Counted from the stretch's first letter, positions 12,891 to 25,079 are shown. The stretch: DNA of 64,000 nt from Rhizophagus clarus (GCA_015698045.1 BLAL01000043.1:1426001-1490000); one strand, 5' to 3'. Notes: generated by a model not told the origin, from the sequence alone. Made by a program: numbers and translations.

Positions 12891-14176
12891 TTTATATTCT
12901 TTTGATATTTATTTCAAATAAAATAAAGGACAGCATTTTATAAATTTATACCTTATGGCCAATAATTCACCCATTCTTTCCTTTAAAACCAAGCTTAAAT
13001 AACCTTAAGTTGAAATATTGTTAGAGAAAACTAAATTTAGTAAAAAACATGGAACTGGAAAGTAATAATGAACTTTTTATGAAAATAAAGTAGGAAATAA
13101 AATAATATATGGAAATTATATGAAGAATAATGAAATTTAACAATATAGAATACACGTTAACGCGTAAAAGTAAAAATCAACAAAACTTTTTAATAAATAA
13201 GATAGGGAAAAATATTAAATAAAATTTAACAAAAATCTGTATAAAAACTAAATTTGATTAAAATCTTTTAATGTAAGAGGGAAAGGAGTAAAACCAAGTG
13301 AAATTTAATACAAGATATGCGCAAAGTAAAAGAACAGGAAGGATTTTTAATAAAATAAGGTAAGAAGTAATTTTAAATGAAATTCAGCAAATTATTTTTA
13401 TAAAATGACTTAATTGAAATTTTCTAAATGAAAGAATCAAAATCAGATGAAATTTAACATGAATAAATATGAAAAGTGAGAATCAATAAAATTTTTTGAA
13501 AGACGGGGGTAAGAAATGAATCAATTATGATTTATCGTTTTACCAAAGTTATTATTTGGAATTATTTTGTTTGATATGTTCGTTACTATTGAATATTATT
13601 GATGTTAATGAAGTATATAACTAAAATTGACATGATGATTTTGCTTTAGGCGAGGATGAAAGGATATATATGCGAAATATATTTCCAGATAGTATAAATA
13701 ACCTATATATTGCAATAAGTTGAAAAATGAAATATTAGTTATTATTTCTGCCGTTAAATTTAAACATAGCATACGAACTTGAATTCTTATAAACGCGTAA
13801 ATAGTAATAAACTTCAAACATATTAATTTTAATTAAATTAATATTTCTTTAGTATTCTCAAAAACATAGTACTAACTAATATAAACTATAAAGAAATGGT
13901 GAAGACGTGAAGTATTTCAGAGTATTTCTACCTAATAAATTAATAAAAACTTTTTAAAAAAATGTTTATATTATCGTAGTATTATAAATTATAAACCGAA
14001 GGTGTGAAATGGATCTTCCCTCGCACTTCGAAAATCCAGGACTAGTTCTACTGTAATAATAATCGGTGTAAAAAAAAAAATATTATTCATAATATTTTTA
14101 TTCTCTATTCTCATAATAATATATATATTAGACACTTGAACGGGTAATTATATCACCAGCATGCGAAATTACGTAC
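12891..14176. other. Gene-poor AT-rich spacer
   Basis: Nothing codes convincingly here. From 13020 to 13520 short phrases such as GAAATTTAAC and AATCAA-AAAACTTTTT recur irregularly, suggesting a very old, degraded tandem repeat. No period could be fixed by eye. Confidence 0.4.
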
Positions 14177-14954
14177 TCAATGATTAGACTCATTTTTTTT
14201 AAGATCATTCACGCCTTTTCTGATAAGTGTGACAACGACTAATGATGTCAAAGAAATAATCAAGAACGAAAACAAAATTAAATACGGATTTATGTTATAT
14301 GGAACTTTATAGATGCCTCGTTGTGTAATCTGAATTTAAGCATTAAATATAACAATTAAAAATGCAAAATGGTATTAGTCATTGATTTTCGTCTATATAG
14401 ACTTCTGAAGCAGAGAAATTTATACATATTTATGTTATACCGCTATATTTAATTCTTCACGAACTTGAAATTTAAGGCTTGTACTTAGGAGATAGATAGG
14501 AAAAGGAAATGTTTCTACCTTTTAATTAAAGAAATTGTTTTTTTTTGTTACAACATTTATTCATTTAATACGTATCTTCAATTCTTATATTTTAAGAAAA
14601 GTTCACATTTTATTGATAATTTTCTAATTCTTGTTGGAATAATATCATATACAATGCTTAATTTCACTCGGGGTTCAGGAAGCCTTATAAAAATAATTCT
14701 TCAGCACCATCTGTTATTATTAAAGAAGATAACATTAAGTTGCACGACAAGGATGCAAGTAGCTTATAAATAATAGTGACATATAAATAACTACCAACCT
14801 TTACAAAGAATTTCGGTTCTAAAATTGTCCCAAAGGTATTTTCAACGTACAATAATTCAATTGAAATCATTGCTGAAATTCCGGCCAAAATAAGTAATGC
14901 TTTAGAAATTATAGCGGATAGATAATTTTGGCTGACGTTAATTTCGCCGACCAC
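14177..14954 (-). pseudogene. Fragments of a membrane protein gene
   Basis: The last piece is clear. After an acceptor at 14330-14331, 14329-14177 reads ITQRGIYKVPYNINPYLILF, followed by a strongly hydrophobic run (FLIISLTSLVVVTLI), then RKG and a short basic tail with a stop at 14177-14179: one transmembrane helix plus a cytosolic tail. Upstream, 14954-14685 reads a hydrophobic stretch (ISKALLILAGISAMISIELL) that has no ATG, only a GTG, and ends in another frame from RLPEPRVKLSIVYDI at about 14640. The parts could be exons of one multi-spanning protein or remnants of it. The family is not recognised. Confidence 0.3.
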
Positions 14955-15780
14955 GAATTCGTGAAGTCACAAGCGATTTTGGGGACACCCTAAACATCTA
15001 CACGTGTTCTATGCATCTTGAACATTTATAATTTAAAATTGCAAATAATAATTCGATATATACTATATGGCTAGCTTAAGTGGTTTCGGTATTTATCATT
15101 ACCGTTTCCGATCTAAGAATAACCTCTTCTTTTCGACCAGTCCTAAGATTTATTATAATGATTTCACAAGGACAACAATATGTTGATAGAATGATCTTTA
15201 ATAAATAAATTATTTGTCAAATGTAATAATGTAATAAAGTTTTCAAGCAGCGTTATTATTAATCAACATAAAAATTATACTGATTATACTTGTTTTATCT
15301 TTTTCCCCCAGCTTTGATACGACAAAGCCACTCCAAATGAAAAATAAAAATTTTCACCACAAGATCTACAAAAAGTTTGGAAGTTTCATGAATTGTCATA
15401 AATAAGTTTGGACGGCAGAAAGAATTAACAGTTCAAAAGCGTGAAAAAAGAAATTTTATCCTTTGAAGCTATAAAGCACATCTTACTAGATGTGGTAGTG
15501 ATTTCATTGACGCGACACAAGCTTTATTGCTGCGCACATGCACACATGCCTGAATAAATAATAAATAACGCGTAATGCGACTTTAGTTACTGCTGTCTGA
15601 ATTATAAATTGATTGTTTTACGTCACGTCACTGATCAAGAGTCTGATATTTTAAAAGTTTTCAAAATAATTCATATACCCTTAAACTTTTTTTAATCTTC
15701 AAAAATCTTTTTGAAAAATTTTCTGAAAATTTTTTTTATTTTCTTTTTGTCCGTTACATAAAGAAAATTTGAGAAAGGAA
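14955..15780. other. Gene-free spacer
   Basis: No open frame, repeat or RNA gene could be supported here. Base composition is somewhat less AT-rich than in neighbouring spacers, and the stretch may be old transposon sequence. Confidence 0.3.
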
Positions 15781-15783
15781 TAA

Positions 15784-16060
15784 AGAAATTTAACTTATAG
15801 CTACTAGGAAGATTTTACATACAGGAAACCCTACCTGATGAGTATACTGACGTTCTTCTCTCCCTATGGGCAGCTCTATTATGTCGCCTCACTATTAAAA
15901 CCGTTATTGTTGGGCAGGGATTTTTTGAGGGTGATGAACTACTAGTCTTTAAAATGTCTAAATTGTTCATTAAAGGTTACAGAAATTTAACATATAGCTA
16001 CTAGGCAGATTTTAAATATTTGAAAACTCTATTTTATTACTAAATCTGTTATTGTTGGGT
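15784..16060. repeat. Two diverged direct copies, about 197 bp apart
   Basis: GAAATTTAACTTATAGCTAC at about 15786 and GAAATTTAACATATAGCTAC at about 15983 begin two stretches that also share CTAGGMAGATTTTA and, further on, GTTATTGTTGGGYAG. It is a diverged tandem duplication with no coding potential. Confidence 0.5.
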
Positions 16061-16221
16061 AGACTTAGAGTATTTGAAGATTAGTAGGTCTTTATCTCAA
16101 TAAGTTGTTTATAAAAGACATCGTGTAAGTGGCCGAATAACCCAATAATTAATTGGTAGAAGAGATTTGAAAACACATCAGGTGAGTTGCACTCCTTTTG
16201 AATCTAGTGCGGAAGATGTAT

Positions 16222-16822
16222 AGGAATATTTTGCCAGGGGAGGTTGTTGTATGCGAACAAAGTGCCATAGCAGTTACCACTTATGATGGTCATGGCAGTG
16301 GTAAGGTTATCCCGACGACCTTTTATGGCGGATACTGTGGTTATGCCTGATCCTGAGCGAGCTACTCTTGTCCTTGTAACTGGTATATTTTACTATACAT
16401 CTTCGCTCACTTAGGCTAGTCCTAACTGGAGCGAAGGATGTACAGGAATATTTTACTAGGGGAGGTTGTTGTATGCGAGCAAAATGCCATAGCAGTTATC
16501 ACTTAAGGTGGTCATGGCAGTGGTAAGGTTATCCCGACGGCCTTTATGGTGGATACTGTGGTTATGCCTGATCCTGAGTGAGCTACTCTTGTCCTTGTAA
16601 CTGGTAGATTTTACTATACCTAGGAAATTTTGCTAGGGAGGTGGTTGTATGCGAGCGAAATGCCATAGCAGTTACCACTTATGGTGGTCATGGCAGTGGT
16701 AAGGTAAACCCAACGGCCTATATGGCTGATACTGTGGTTACGCCTGATCCTGAGTGAGCTACTCCTGTCCTCGTAACTGGTAGATTTTCTATTATCGCTC
16801 ACTTAGACTGATCCTAACTCTC
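16222..16822. repeat. Three GC-richer tandem copies (222, 178 and about 200 bp)
   Basis: Copies start at 16222, 16444 and 16622 with AGGAAWWTTT-GCYAGGG and share GCCATAGCAGTTAYCACTTA, TGGTCATGGCAGTGGTAAGG and GTGGTTAYGCCTGATCCTGA. Copies 1 and 3 end with CGCTCACTTAGRCT; copy 2 lacks this tail. GC content is plainly higher than in the surroundings. Within each copy TTACCACT pairs with AGTGGTAA, and inside it ATGA with TCAT in copy 1. Coding frames are broken, so a structured non-coding repeat or transposon remnant is likelier than a gene. Confidence 0.75.
16401..16436. other. 36-nt nested hairpin at the end of repeat copy 1
   Basis: CTTCGCTC pairs perfectly with GAGCGAAG, and inside it TTAGG pairs with CCTAA around a CTAGT loop. 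Copy 3 keeps only the inner TTAG part. It looks like a structured element end, but its role is unknown. Confidence 0.6.
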
Positions 16823-18536
16823 AATTTTGCTATTTATAGTGATGTTCTGAAAGGTTATATATAAAGTCTAAGAATGAGGAAAGATTTTTAGCTTTAATAA
16901 TGTTGCTACGATATGATGATGCAATGTTATATACAAATTTCTAGTAATAAAACGTTGCATTTGCTTGTTTTTTTTTTCATTGCTAATAGCGTCAGGCGGA
17001 TGTTGGAACCAAGTGATCACGTTAATATTGGTTATGAGATTGTGCATGGTATAATTAAGAAGTGTAGGAAGTGTAGGGATATTTAGAAATTTAGGTCTTT
17101 ACGCAAGCATTAGGACCATTTGATATAGAGATAGGTAACGCCAATTTATGAGAAATCGGCACAGGACCAGATTTTACTTTCGGTGTTGGATCAAGAGTTT
17201 TTTATCACTTACATTTACAAGTTCCATTTTATGTTACGGTGTAAGCTGGTTTTGAAAATTTGACGTAAATTTTCGTCAGTAAATTCACCATTACTGGAAA
17301 ACTATTACGATCTACATGTTAGTCCTTGTTTCAAAAAATTATTTTTCTTTTACGCTTTGTATGTTATCAGACCGTAAATTCGACCGAAATTATAGATTAT
17401 GTATGATGTCGGTGTCCGGGAAAAGAACGTTCCGATGTTGTTATAAATTAAGATATATTCTTATAATCAATTTCTTAATTAAAATATAGATAAAAAAGAT
17501 TAATAGTGGATAATTTATCTCAATTACTATAATATATTTATCCGCTAAAGCGGCTAAACCCACTCTTTAAACTGGTTCGAAATTAAATAAAGCATATAAG
17601 AATTGAAATGTTGTTAACATTAGATGTTAAATTATTAAATTGAGGCGTATAATGTAATAGCATTTATTTTATTTTTTTTATTTTGATTTAGTTTCCTGAA
17701 ATATTTCAATGGTAGTACCGTTTGGAGGATTAGTTGAGCTAGTATCGTAAGTGAGTGCTCATATTATCGAGGAATTGTTGTTGAGTGAGATGAATTTATT
17801 ATTCAGGAATTGAACAGTGTTTTTTTTTCTGTTGAAATACATACGTAACATGATAGATGCGTTAGTAAAGGAAAATAGTATTCAAAATGTATTATTCTGA
17901 AGCACAGAAATAGTATTATTATTAATAGGTAAATTATCGATTCATATTAGGCATTCTTACGTTTGAAGCGTATATCGATCATTTGATTACAAATCATAAT
18001 AGATTAACAACGAAAACAAGAAACAATTCTTTCCATCACAAATATTAATCCCCGACCTGAGGTTAGACCAAGTTCACCTTTCCAGCCAATGATGTACACA
18101 AACAAAGGAATTTTCTCAGTATTTATCTAACAGTTGTTAGTTAAATTAAAGCACTAAAGTTTTATATGCATTTAAACTGAACTTTTATATAAACATTTAT
18201 CGTTTTATAATTAAGATTTTGAGTAATTAATGTTGCAGAAGGATTTTTACGTCTAGTTCTTACTTATTTCACTTTTGGTTGATAATTCTTTATTGCTTTT
18301 CCCCATGTTAGCGATTTTGTCATTACATCAAGTTTATAATGGTAACTAGATCGTGTATATTTTGAACAGTAATTCGTTTACAATCGGGCCTCATATAAAA
18401 TTATTCTGATATCTACAATTGCAATACATGAAAAAATACGAGAGAAACAATTCAATTTTTCTGCGATTTTTACATGTCAATTTTTTTGTATCCGGATAAA
18501 GGTAACATTTGAAAAGAAATCAACGAAAAAAAGTAT
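16823..18536. other. Gene-free spacer with one tiny open frame
   Basis: The only coding-like piece is 17000-17086, a 28-codon frame starting MLEPSDHVNIGYEIVHGIIK and carrying a CxxC. It is too short to call. A perfect CCGCT-AGCGG mini-hairpin sits near 17541. Otherwise nothing is seen. Confidence 0.3.
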
Positions 18537-19022
18537 TTATTTGTCATCTTTCCAGTCAGTCAAAATCTTCATCTCGTATTTTCCAATGTTAGGTGTTCCT
18601 GAAATATTGATATGCTTATCCATGTGGATAAATTTCAATACATCAATCGTAAAAGGTGTGTGAAGTAAAATCATTACATATTCATTCTTTATAAATATCT
18701 CTTGATAATTTTTTTAATTAAATAGCTACGTCAGTAATTTTCTGAAATCCTTTATTTAACTAATGCGAGAAAATTATTTATAAATATTATTTCTATAGAC
18801 AGAAATTACCATTGCATTACATGTTGTACACTATAAGGCTTTATATACAGTTAAAATTTTTCTTTGAATCAAGTATTTGATTAAACTATATGCAGGGAAC
18901 TTGCAGGGACGACGTAAATAATAGTTATTATTATAATAATAAGTTAAGATTTTACAATAAATGATTCTTACCTTTTGTTTCATTTCTTGGTTCAGTAAAT
19001 TTTCAAAACTATAAATTTTCAT
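18537..19022 (-). CDS. Small two-exon gene of unknown function
   Basis: Exon 1 (19022-18972) reads MKIYSFENLLNQEMKQK and ends at a GTAAGA donor. Exon 2 (18698-18537) starts after an AG and reads IFIKNEYVMILLHTPFTIDV, then LKFIHMDKHINISGTPNIGK, then YEMKILTDWKDDK and a stop. Both boundaries are phase 0, giving 70 residues. The ISGTP-x-x-GKYE-x-K-I segment resembles the end of a dystroglycan-type cadherin-like (CADG) or similar Ig-like fold, but this is a weak motif match. The 273-nt intron is long for this region and the polypyrimidine tract is poor, so exon 2 could belong to a larger or broken gene. Confidence 0.35.
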
Positions 19023-19408
19023 TGTTGAAAAAAAAAAAAAATTTAATAATAAATATAAATTGATAAACCTGTTCTTTATGACTTCTTAATTTGCGTACTT
19101 CTAAAATTTTTGATTAATCAACCAAACTTTCTTTTTTACTAGTGGGCAATTCAAAATAAGGAAGGAAGACCGAATACTTTAATCCAATCAGAACTAAGTA
19201 CTCTTAAACGTTAATAACGTAAAAAGTGCTATGAAATTCAGTTTTATGTCGTAATAGCGCAATATATTCTTTATGAAACGAGCTCTTGCGCGTGACAAAA
19301 AAAAATCTAAACACCGATTATGTAAAATCCCACACAATAACCCTTTTATTCGTATTAATAAAATAGAGCAAATAAAATTAATGATATACTCATAATATTC
19401 AACTTTCA

Positions 19409-21455
19409 TTAAATTTTAATATCATACTGACAATCTCTACACTTCCATACTTTGGATTGACATTCATAATCAAAAACACTATCCTTCTGTTCATAAAAAT
19501 TGCAATAACACTTAAAGAAGTCCTTTGGTTTCCAATCACTTTTGATGATATATTTACAATCTTTACAGCACCACTCTTCAAGATCATAGTCATAAACAAT
19601 TATTATTTCATTTTCATTTTTACATTGACATCTTACTTCCATCCAAGAACAATGAACTTTAATAACGAAATAAAAAAAAATGAATACTTTAGCACTAAAT
19701 ATTATAAATAAATAACATATATTTACCTTTTTTTGATACATTATATTTTCGATACCTCTCCAAAGACTGTTTGATTCCAGAAATTTCCTAATATGATAAA
19801 AATAAACAAATAAATTATTATAAAAAAAAAAAAAATTCAAATTAATAAACCTTACACTTATGGGGTCGGCAACAATACGATTGTTTTTAAAGAAATGAAG
19901 ACCGTCTCTTTTATAACCATTTTTGTTACTTCTACATTTATAATTTCCACAAACAAAACAGTAAGTAGAATGAATTATAGGACGGCATTTACATGCATAA
20001 TAATTACAACATAAACACCAGGATGACTTCTGAATTACTATTAATGTAAAAAAATAAGTTGGCATAATACAATTAATAATTCCAATAATTCGATTTAAAA
20101 AGTGAATTGACTTTACCGTATTGAAAATAAGTAATTGTTGATGGACCTTAAATTTTATATTAAGTCATTTAACATATAATTAATACAGTATATTGAAGAC
20201 TTAATAATATTGTACTTACTTTCACTAATAATATTATCATCAACTATCATTTCATCAATTGATAAATCCTTATGAATTCTTTCATGAGACAATTGATCTG
20301 AAGTAACAATTGCGCTGAATTAGCGACTTAAAGCAGACAGGAGGAAAATCACCTGTTAGCGTGTTCTTACTATCATTAATTTCACGTCGCGATTGATCTA
20401 TAGAATCATAATAAATTAGCGACACTACACATAAACAAAATAAACAAGAAAATGTGTTTACCTACCTTCATTGTTATCAGAATTTTCATAATTTGATTTT
20501 TCCATATCGTTTATTTTATGCAACGTTTGATCTAAAAGTAAAATCGTTTAAGAGTCAGCCCTGTGTTTACAAATTATATACCCAAGCTATAGTACAATTG
20601 ATAATTCTAAATTTTATAAACTATTACACTAAAAAAAATATCTAAACTATGAGTGACTTATTTGCAGATAAGAGGTTTCTCCTACTAGCACGCACTTTAC
20701 TAATCTAATTATCCAACTATCTACCATATTATGAGTGACTTATTTGCAGATAAGAGGTTTCTCCTATTAGCACGCACTTTACTAATCTAATTATTTAATT
20801 ATCTATCATATTATGAGTGACTTATTTGCAGATAAGAGGTTTCTCCTATTAGCACGCACTTTACTAATCTAAATTATCTAACTATCTACCATATTATGAG
20901 TGACTTATTTGCAGATAAGAGGTTTCTCCTATTAGCACGCACTTTACTAATCTAAATTATCTAACAATCTATCATATTATGAGTGACTTATTTGCAGATA
21001 AGAGATTTCTCCTATTAGCACGCACTTTACTAATCTATATCTAAATTACATAATTAAAAAATTTCGTCTCTGGGCTGAATAAGCGACTTAAAGCAGACAG
21101 GAGGAAAATCACACTGTTAGCACGCACTTACCATCAGGTCGCGTTTGTTCTATAGAGTCGTAATAAATAAGCATTACTAAACATAAACAATATAATCAAA
21201 ATTAACAAAAAGGAGTTTCAACTTGCCTTCTACAAAATTTTCAGAATTCTCGAAATGAATTGCAAATTCATTTACCATATTTTTGCTTTGCTTTCTTCGA
21301 TTATAGTTTAAAAGTCTACGTTTATTTTTCAGCTTTTTATTTTTAGATATTTTTCTTTTCTTCAGTTGTATTAATTTATCTGTTCCATTTAGCATTCTTC
21401 TGAGTATATTCTTTTGCCTATCTTTTGTCCGTTGTGAGGCACTTTGATTTCCCAT
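19409..21455 (-). CDS. Nine-exon cysteine-rich protein, unknown function
   Basis: Phase-consistent exons are 21455-21227, 21149-21132 (18 nt), 20531-20466, 20397-20371 (27 nt), 20297-20220, 20146-20117 (30 nt), 20037-19856, 19787-19727 and 19656-19409. Together they are 939 nt, 312 residues. Exon 1 encodes MGNQSASQRTKDRQKNILRR and a strongly basic coil, and seems to use a GC donor (GCAAGT). Exons 2-5 start with DQ or EQ (EQTRPD, DQTLHKIND, DQSRREIND, DQLSHERIHKD after phase joining) and look like duplicates of one exon. The C-terminal exons are rich in cysteine pairs (WCLCCNYYACKC, CFVCGNYKC, CCKDC, CYC, CRDC) that could bind zinc. MGNQSAS fits an N-myristoylation start. The product is not recognised. 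Confidence 0.6.
20649..21050. repeat. Five-copy 82/83-bp minisatellite inside an intron of the Cys-rich gene
   Basis: Copies begin at 20649, 20731, 20813, 20896 and 20979 with ATGAGTGACTTATTTGCAGA on the plus strand. Read on the gene's strand each unit is intron-like: AG, then ATTA, then GTAAAGTGCGTGCTAATAGG. It matches the start of the gene's real introns after exons 2 and 4 (GTAAGTGCGTGCTAACAG). The minisatellite therefore probably arose from duplicated intron ends. Using the ATTA pieces as exons would break the frame, so they are not included in the gene model. Confidence 0.85.
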
Positions 21456-22274
21456 TGCTTTACTATTATTAAATGAAAGTAAATAAATATTTAGATTTTA
21501 CTTATGATCCGGTTTACAAAAGAACTGATTGATCGAACTTTCACTTTGTATTTGTTATTCTATTTTCTGGACTTAAAATCTTAAGACAACAAACCTATTT
21601 ACGTTATTATTTAAAATGTTTTTAATATACGTGCAATGAGTCATTAGAAAGTATAGTAATGAGTCAATCGAGTCATGTTACGTGTATGGCTGTAAATCTG
21701 ATATAAAATCATTACCGTTGTGTATGTCATATATTGCGCAATCTTTACTACTAACACCGTATTAACTGTAATTGGTCCCTCATTTAGATTTAGAAAATCT
21801 AATTCTGCATCATTCATCTTGATTGATCAAATTAAACGTTACATAAAGCTTAAAATAAACACTTCAATAATTTTAGATTAAAGAATCTCTGTTGAGAATT
21901 TGTTAAAGAATAATAAATTTAAACGATTTGAATAAACTAATATTACTGCAATTGACTTAAATTTCATAATAATTAGTATGATGAAATGATCAAGAAAATT
22001 ATATAGGCTATAATTAATAGTTAAATAAATATTATAATGATTAGTATATTTGTTTTGTAATAATTTGTTATTTATTCATAATTGAAATCTGATTTAATAT
22101 CAATATGCAAGGACCTGTCTACTCGATTACGAAAGCAAGAGTTTCGTAATCTTTAGATTTCATTTGGTTACAAGTACTACTAATCCTAATAGATCGATAT
22201 ATTTAGTATTTATACCCATTCAGGACTAAAGTAGTGCATATTTCCTACGTTTTTGTTGGAATTGTTATTTCTTT

Positions 22275-22305
<31 letters not shown>

Positions 22306-23164
22306 CTTTGCATGAACTTATTATTAGAAAAACTGGAGATTTGCATGTACACAATAAAATAATATGTATAATAAAAGTTTAACGCATGAATAAATATTAT
22401 TTCTTTTTATTTCTTAATATTAAAAAGAACCAAATTTTTTTGAATAATTTAAGTTGTAAAAGAATATTCTAGAATGGAACGAAATATTATGATTAATTTA
22501 ATGTAACTATAAATAAAATTATAAGGTCATACATTTGATTTTGGTCAATTTTAATCATAAAATGATGAAAAATTTTTGCTACGGTTTGATTTTTTAAAAG
22601 TCTCCTTATGATAATTCTTTCCTTGCTTATTTTTTCTATTTTTGCATTTCGTTTTCATATATAACTGATATGTATTAATACATCATATTCATAAAAGTAT
22701 GAATATTTTTTGCATGAAATTACTGCTTTGTATATTGATTACAATTATTATATTTGTCATTTAATAAATATAATAAAAATCCTTTAGAAAATAAATCTAT
22801 TAAAAAACTAAATTAAATATAAAAAACTATTTGGCGATTATTTTAGAGGATAAGTTATTTAAATGCTTAATAATAAATTTTTACAAATTTGGGTTTTCAT
22901 ACATCGTACGATTTAATTATTTAATTTTAAATTTTTAAACGCAATACTCTAACCAAAGATACAAATGACGTTCTAATTACATACAGTATATTGACGATCT
23001 TTATGATGCTGCGCAATACAATGGGAACCAATCATAATTTTGTGTAAATGTTTGTGTGTGACAAATCCGAAACTCGTACAAATTTGACTCTTGAAGACTT
23101 TTTAATTTCGGAAACCCCCTTTTCTTCTCCTCTTTCTTTTCGCCTCTTTCTTTTCGCTTAATAT
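21456..23164. promoter_or_regulatory. Spacer and promoter region of F-box gene 1
   Basis: 21456-22950 holds no gene. A T(13)-A(14) perfect inverted run lies at about 22274-22305. The proximal part (22980-23164) matches the same region before F-box gene 2: CCGAAACTCGTACAAATTTG here against CCGAAATTCGTATAAATTTG there. Both end in a TTTCGGAAACCC or TTTTGGAAACCC box and a long C/T tract (CTTTCTTTTCGCTTAA) next to the ATG. The shared segment is the best promoter candidate. Confidence 0.5.
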
Positions 23165-24820
23165 ATGGCATGTTCAAAGATATTTTCAGGAGATTTACCT
23201 GAGTTAATAAATGAAATTATACAATATTTTCGTCATGATTATAAAACATTACATTCGTGTATATTAGTTAATAAATTATGGTGTCGTTTAGCAATTCCAT
23301 TATTATGGGAAGATCCATTTTCAATTAAATTTCCTAAAAATTATCACTTTATTGAAATTTACTTACGTAACTTAAATGATAATGATAAAACAAAATTAAA
23401 TGAATATGGAATTAATGATGATTTGTTTCCTTCAAATACATTATTCAATTATCCTAGTTATATTAAACATTTGGATACACGTAGAATTAATAATTCTATT
23501 GAAAATTGGGAAGCAGCTATTAGAGCTTTACAATATTTCAATTATTCTGTACAAAATACTTTGCAAGATTTTATAAAATTAATTTATAGATCACTATTTC
23601 TAATATTTATTGAAAATGAAGTAAATTTGCATAGTTTGGAAGTATCCTTATATTCACATCAAGGATGTAAATATTTTGATGGAGCTTTTGAATTAATTTT
23701 ACAAAATCCAAATTTCATTTATAATATCAAAAATTTGAAACTAGATTTTTATATAACAGCTGAAACTATAACAAAATTATTAACATTTCTAAACTCTAAT
23801 TGCAATTCAATTTCATCACTTTATTTTCTATTTCCTTCGTATAAGGATAATCATTCAACAATTGAAAAAAGTTTATCACAAATTATTAATTCTCAAGAAA
23901 GCCTTAGAAGAATTCTACTTGGTTTTAATGGTTTTCCTTTATATCATTCATTATTATCATTAAAAAGTTCTAATTGTTTAAATACATTAAACACTATTAT
24001 ATTTTATTATGTTAATTTTAAAAATATAATTGTTTTAAATGAAGTATTCAATCAATTAAATGTTTTAGAATCAATTCATATTATTTATTGTTACTCTCTT
24101 AACACTAAATTTATTCAACAAATTATTAACATTATCAAACCATTTAAATTAAAATCTTTATTATTGATTGAAGAAATATTGGAAATTGAACCATTAGAAT
24201 TGTTAATACAAAAATTTGGTAATGAATTGGAAGATTTTGGAATTAATGTGAAAAATAATTCACAACAATTACTACATTTACTTGAATCAGTCATTAAATA
24301 TTGTTATAAAATTAAATTTTTATATTTACCTGTTGGGCTTAATAATCAGAAAATTAATTTAGTATTCAATTTAATCGAAAATATTAAACAGAATCTTAAT
24401 TATCTTCTAATAGATGTTCTTGACCATTACTATGATGATCATTTAAGTTCGAATATATTACAGAATTTAGGACAAATTCTTCCTTTAAAATTAGAATATT
24501 TGAACTTGGGTCTTGCAATTAATGGAAATGATTTAGAAATATTCTTAAAAAATTCTCAGAATACCTTTATTAGAAAATTGTTAATTAGGAATAAAAAGAA
24601 AGAAGAAAATGAAGATATCCTTCTTTATATTAAGGAATATATTATGAAAAAGAGAAGAGTTAAATATTTGGCTATTTTAGAAAATTTTCATGAAAAAAGC
24701 GAAGATTTGTTTTTTCTAAAAGATAAAGTAAAGGAATTTGAATTATATGGTATTCAAGTTTTAAATTATTATAGTTTATATATTGATATTAATTATTTTA
24801 TAAATGAAATTTACTTATAA
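23165..24820 (+). CDS. F-box protein with leucine-rich C-terminal region (paralogue 1)
   Basis: This is an uninterrupted 551-residue frame starting MACSKIFSGDLPELINEIIQ. The F-box spans about residues 7-50 (DLPELINEII, LHSCILVNKLWCRLAIPLLW). It is followed by irregular leucine- and asparagine-rich repeats to the C-terminus, as in LRR-type substrate adaptors. F-box proteins dock on Skp1 in SCF ubiquitin ligases, and the variable repeats would choose the target; both are family knowledge. The start is fixed by identity with three paralogues in this window. It is single-exon, like the others. Paralogue 2, about 4.4 kb downstream on the same strand, is very similar along its whole length and upstream, so the pair is a tandem duplication. 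Confidence 0.9.
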   Translation: MACSKIFSGDLPELINEIIQYFRHDYKTLHSCILVNKLWCRLAIPLLWEDPFSIKFPKNYHFIEIYLRNLNDNDKTKLNEYGINDDLFPSNTLFNYPSYIKHLDTRRINNSIENWEAAIRALQYFNYSVQNTLQDFIKLIYRSLFLIFIENEVNLHSLEVSLYSHQGCKYFDGAFELILQNPNFIYNIKNLKLDFYITAETITKLLTFLNSNCNSISSLYFLFPSYKDNHSTIEKSLSQIINSQESLRRILLGFNGFPLYHSLLSLKSSNCLNTLNTIIFYYVNFKNIIVLNEVFNQLNVLESIHIIYCYSLNTKFIQQIINIIKPFKLKSLLLIEEILEIEPLELLIQKFGNELEDFGINVKNNSQQLLHLLESVIKYCYKIKFLYLPVGLNNQKINLVFNLIENIKQNLNYLLIDVLDHYYDDHLSSNILQNLGQILPLKLEYLNLGLAINGNDLEIFLKNSQNTFIRKLLIRNKKKEENEDILLYIKEYIMKKRRVKYLAILENFHEKSEDLFFLKDKVKEFELYGIQVLNYYSLYIDINYFINEIYL

Positions 24821-25079
24821 GTATAATGTAAAATAATTAAATTGCATAAATAATAAAGTTATACTATATATTAATAAGCTAAAAATAACGTCATGTTATT
24901 GTATATAAATTTTTAATTATTTGATCACCATGCTTACATCACCGGTTATGCTGGAGGTGATTTTGTTTAACCGGATGTGGATTTAGATCACCGTTCATGT
25001 GGCTTATATTACGCTTTTTTGATTTCTTTCTCACGGCTTTTCCTCCTCTCTTTTTTTTACTTTTTTCTTTTCGTCTCTT
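24821..25079. other. Spacer with ATCACC and AACCGGAT motifs
   Basis: From about 24920, ATCACCGG, GGTGATTTTGTTTAACCGGA and GATCACCG occur close together. Similar words recur at 25650-25710 (AACCGGATGGGCGGTGATTT). They may be the degraded ends of a small DNA transposon enclosing the next feature. A C/T-rich tract at 25019-25075 resembles the F-box promoters. Confidence 0.3.

Noticed and set aside
14685..14954. An 89-codon minus frame as a complete gene
   Set aside because: It would have to start at GTG directly after a stop and lacks any ATG near the start; kept only as part of a membrane-protein remnant.
17000..17086. Short frame starting MLEPSDHVNIGYEIVHG with a CxxC
   Set aside because: Only 28 codons, no splice support and no clear similarity to the zinc-knuckle piece at 25410.
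17520..17600. Possible tRNA (GGTTCGAA at about 17572)
   Set aside because: No matching acceptor stem, D-loop or anticodon arm could be drawn around it. No other tRNA-like box B was convincing in the window.
22274..22305. T-run/A-run inverted repeat as a terminator or element end
   Set aside because: Simple homopolymer pairing without flanking structure or a gene next to it.
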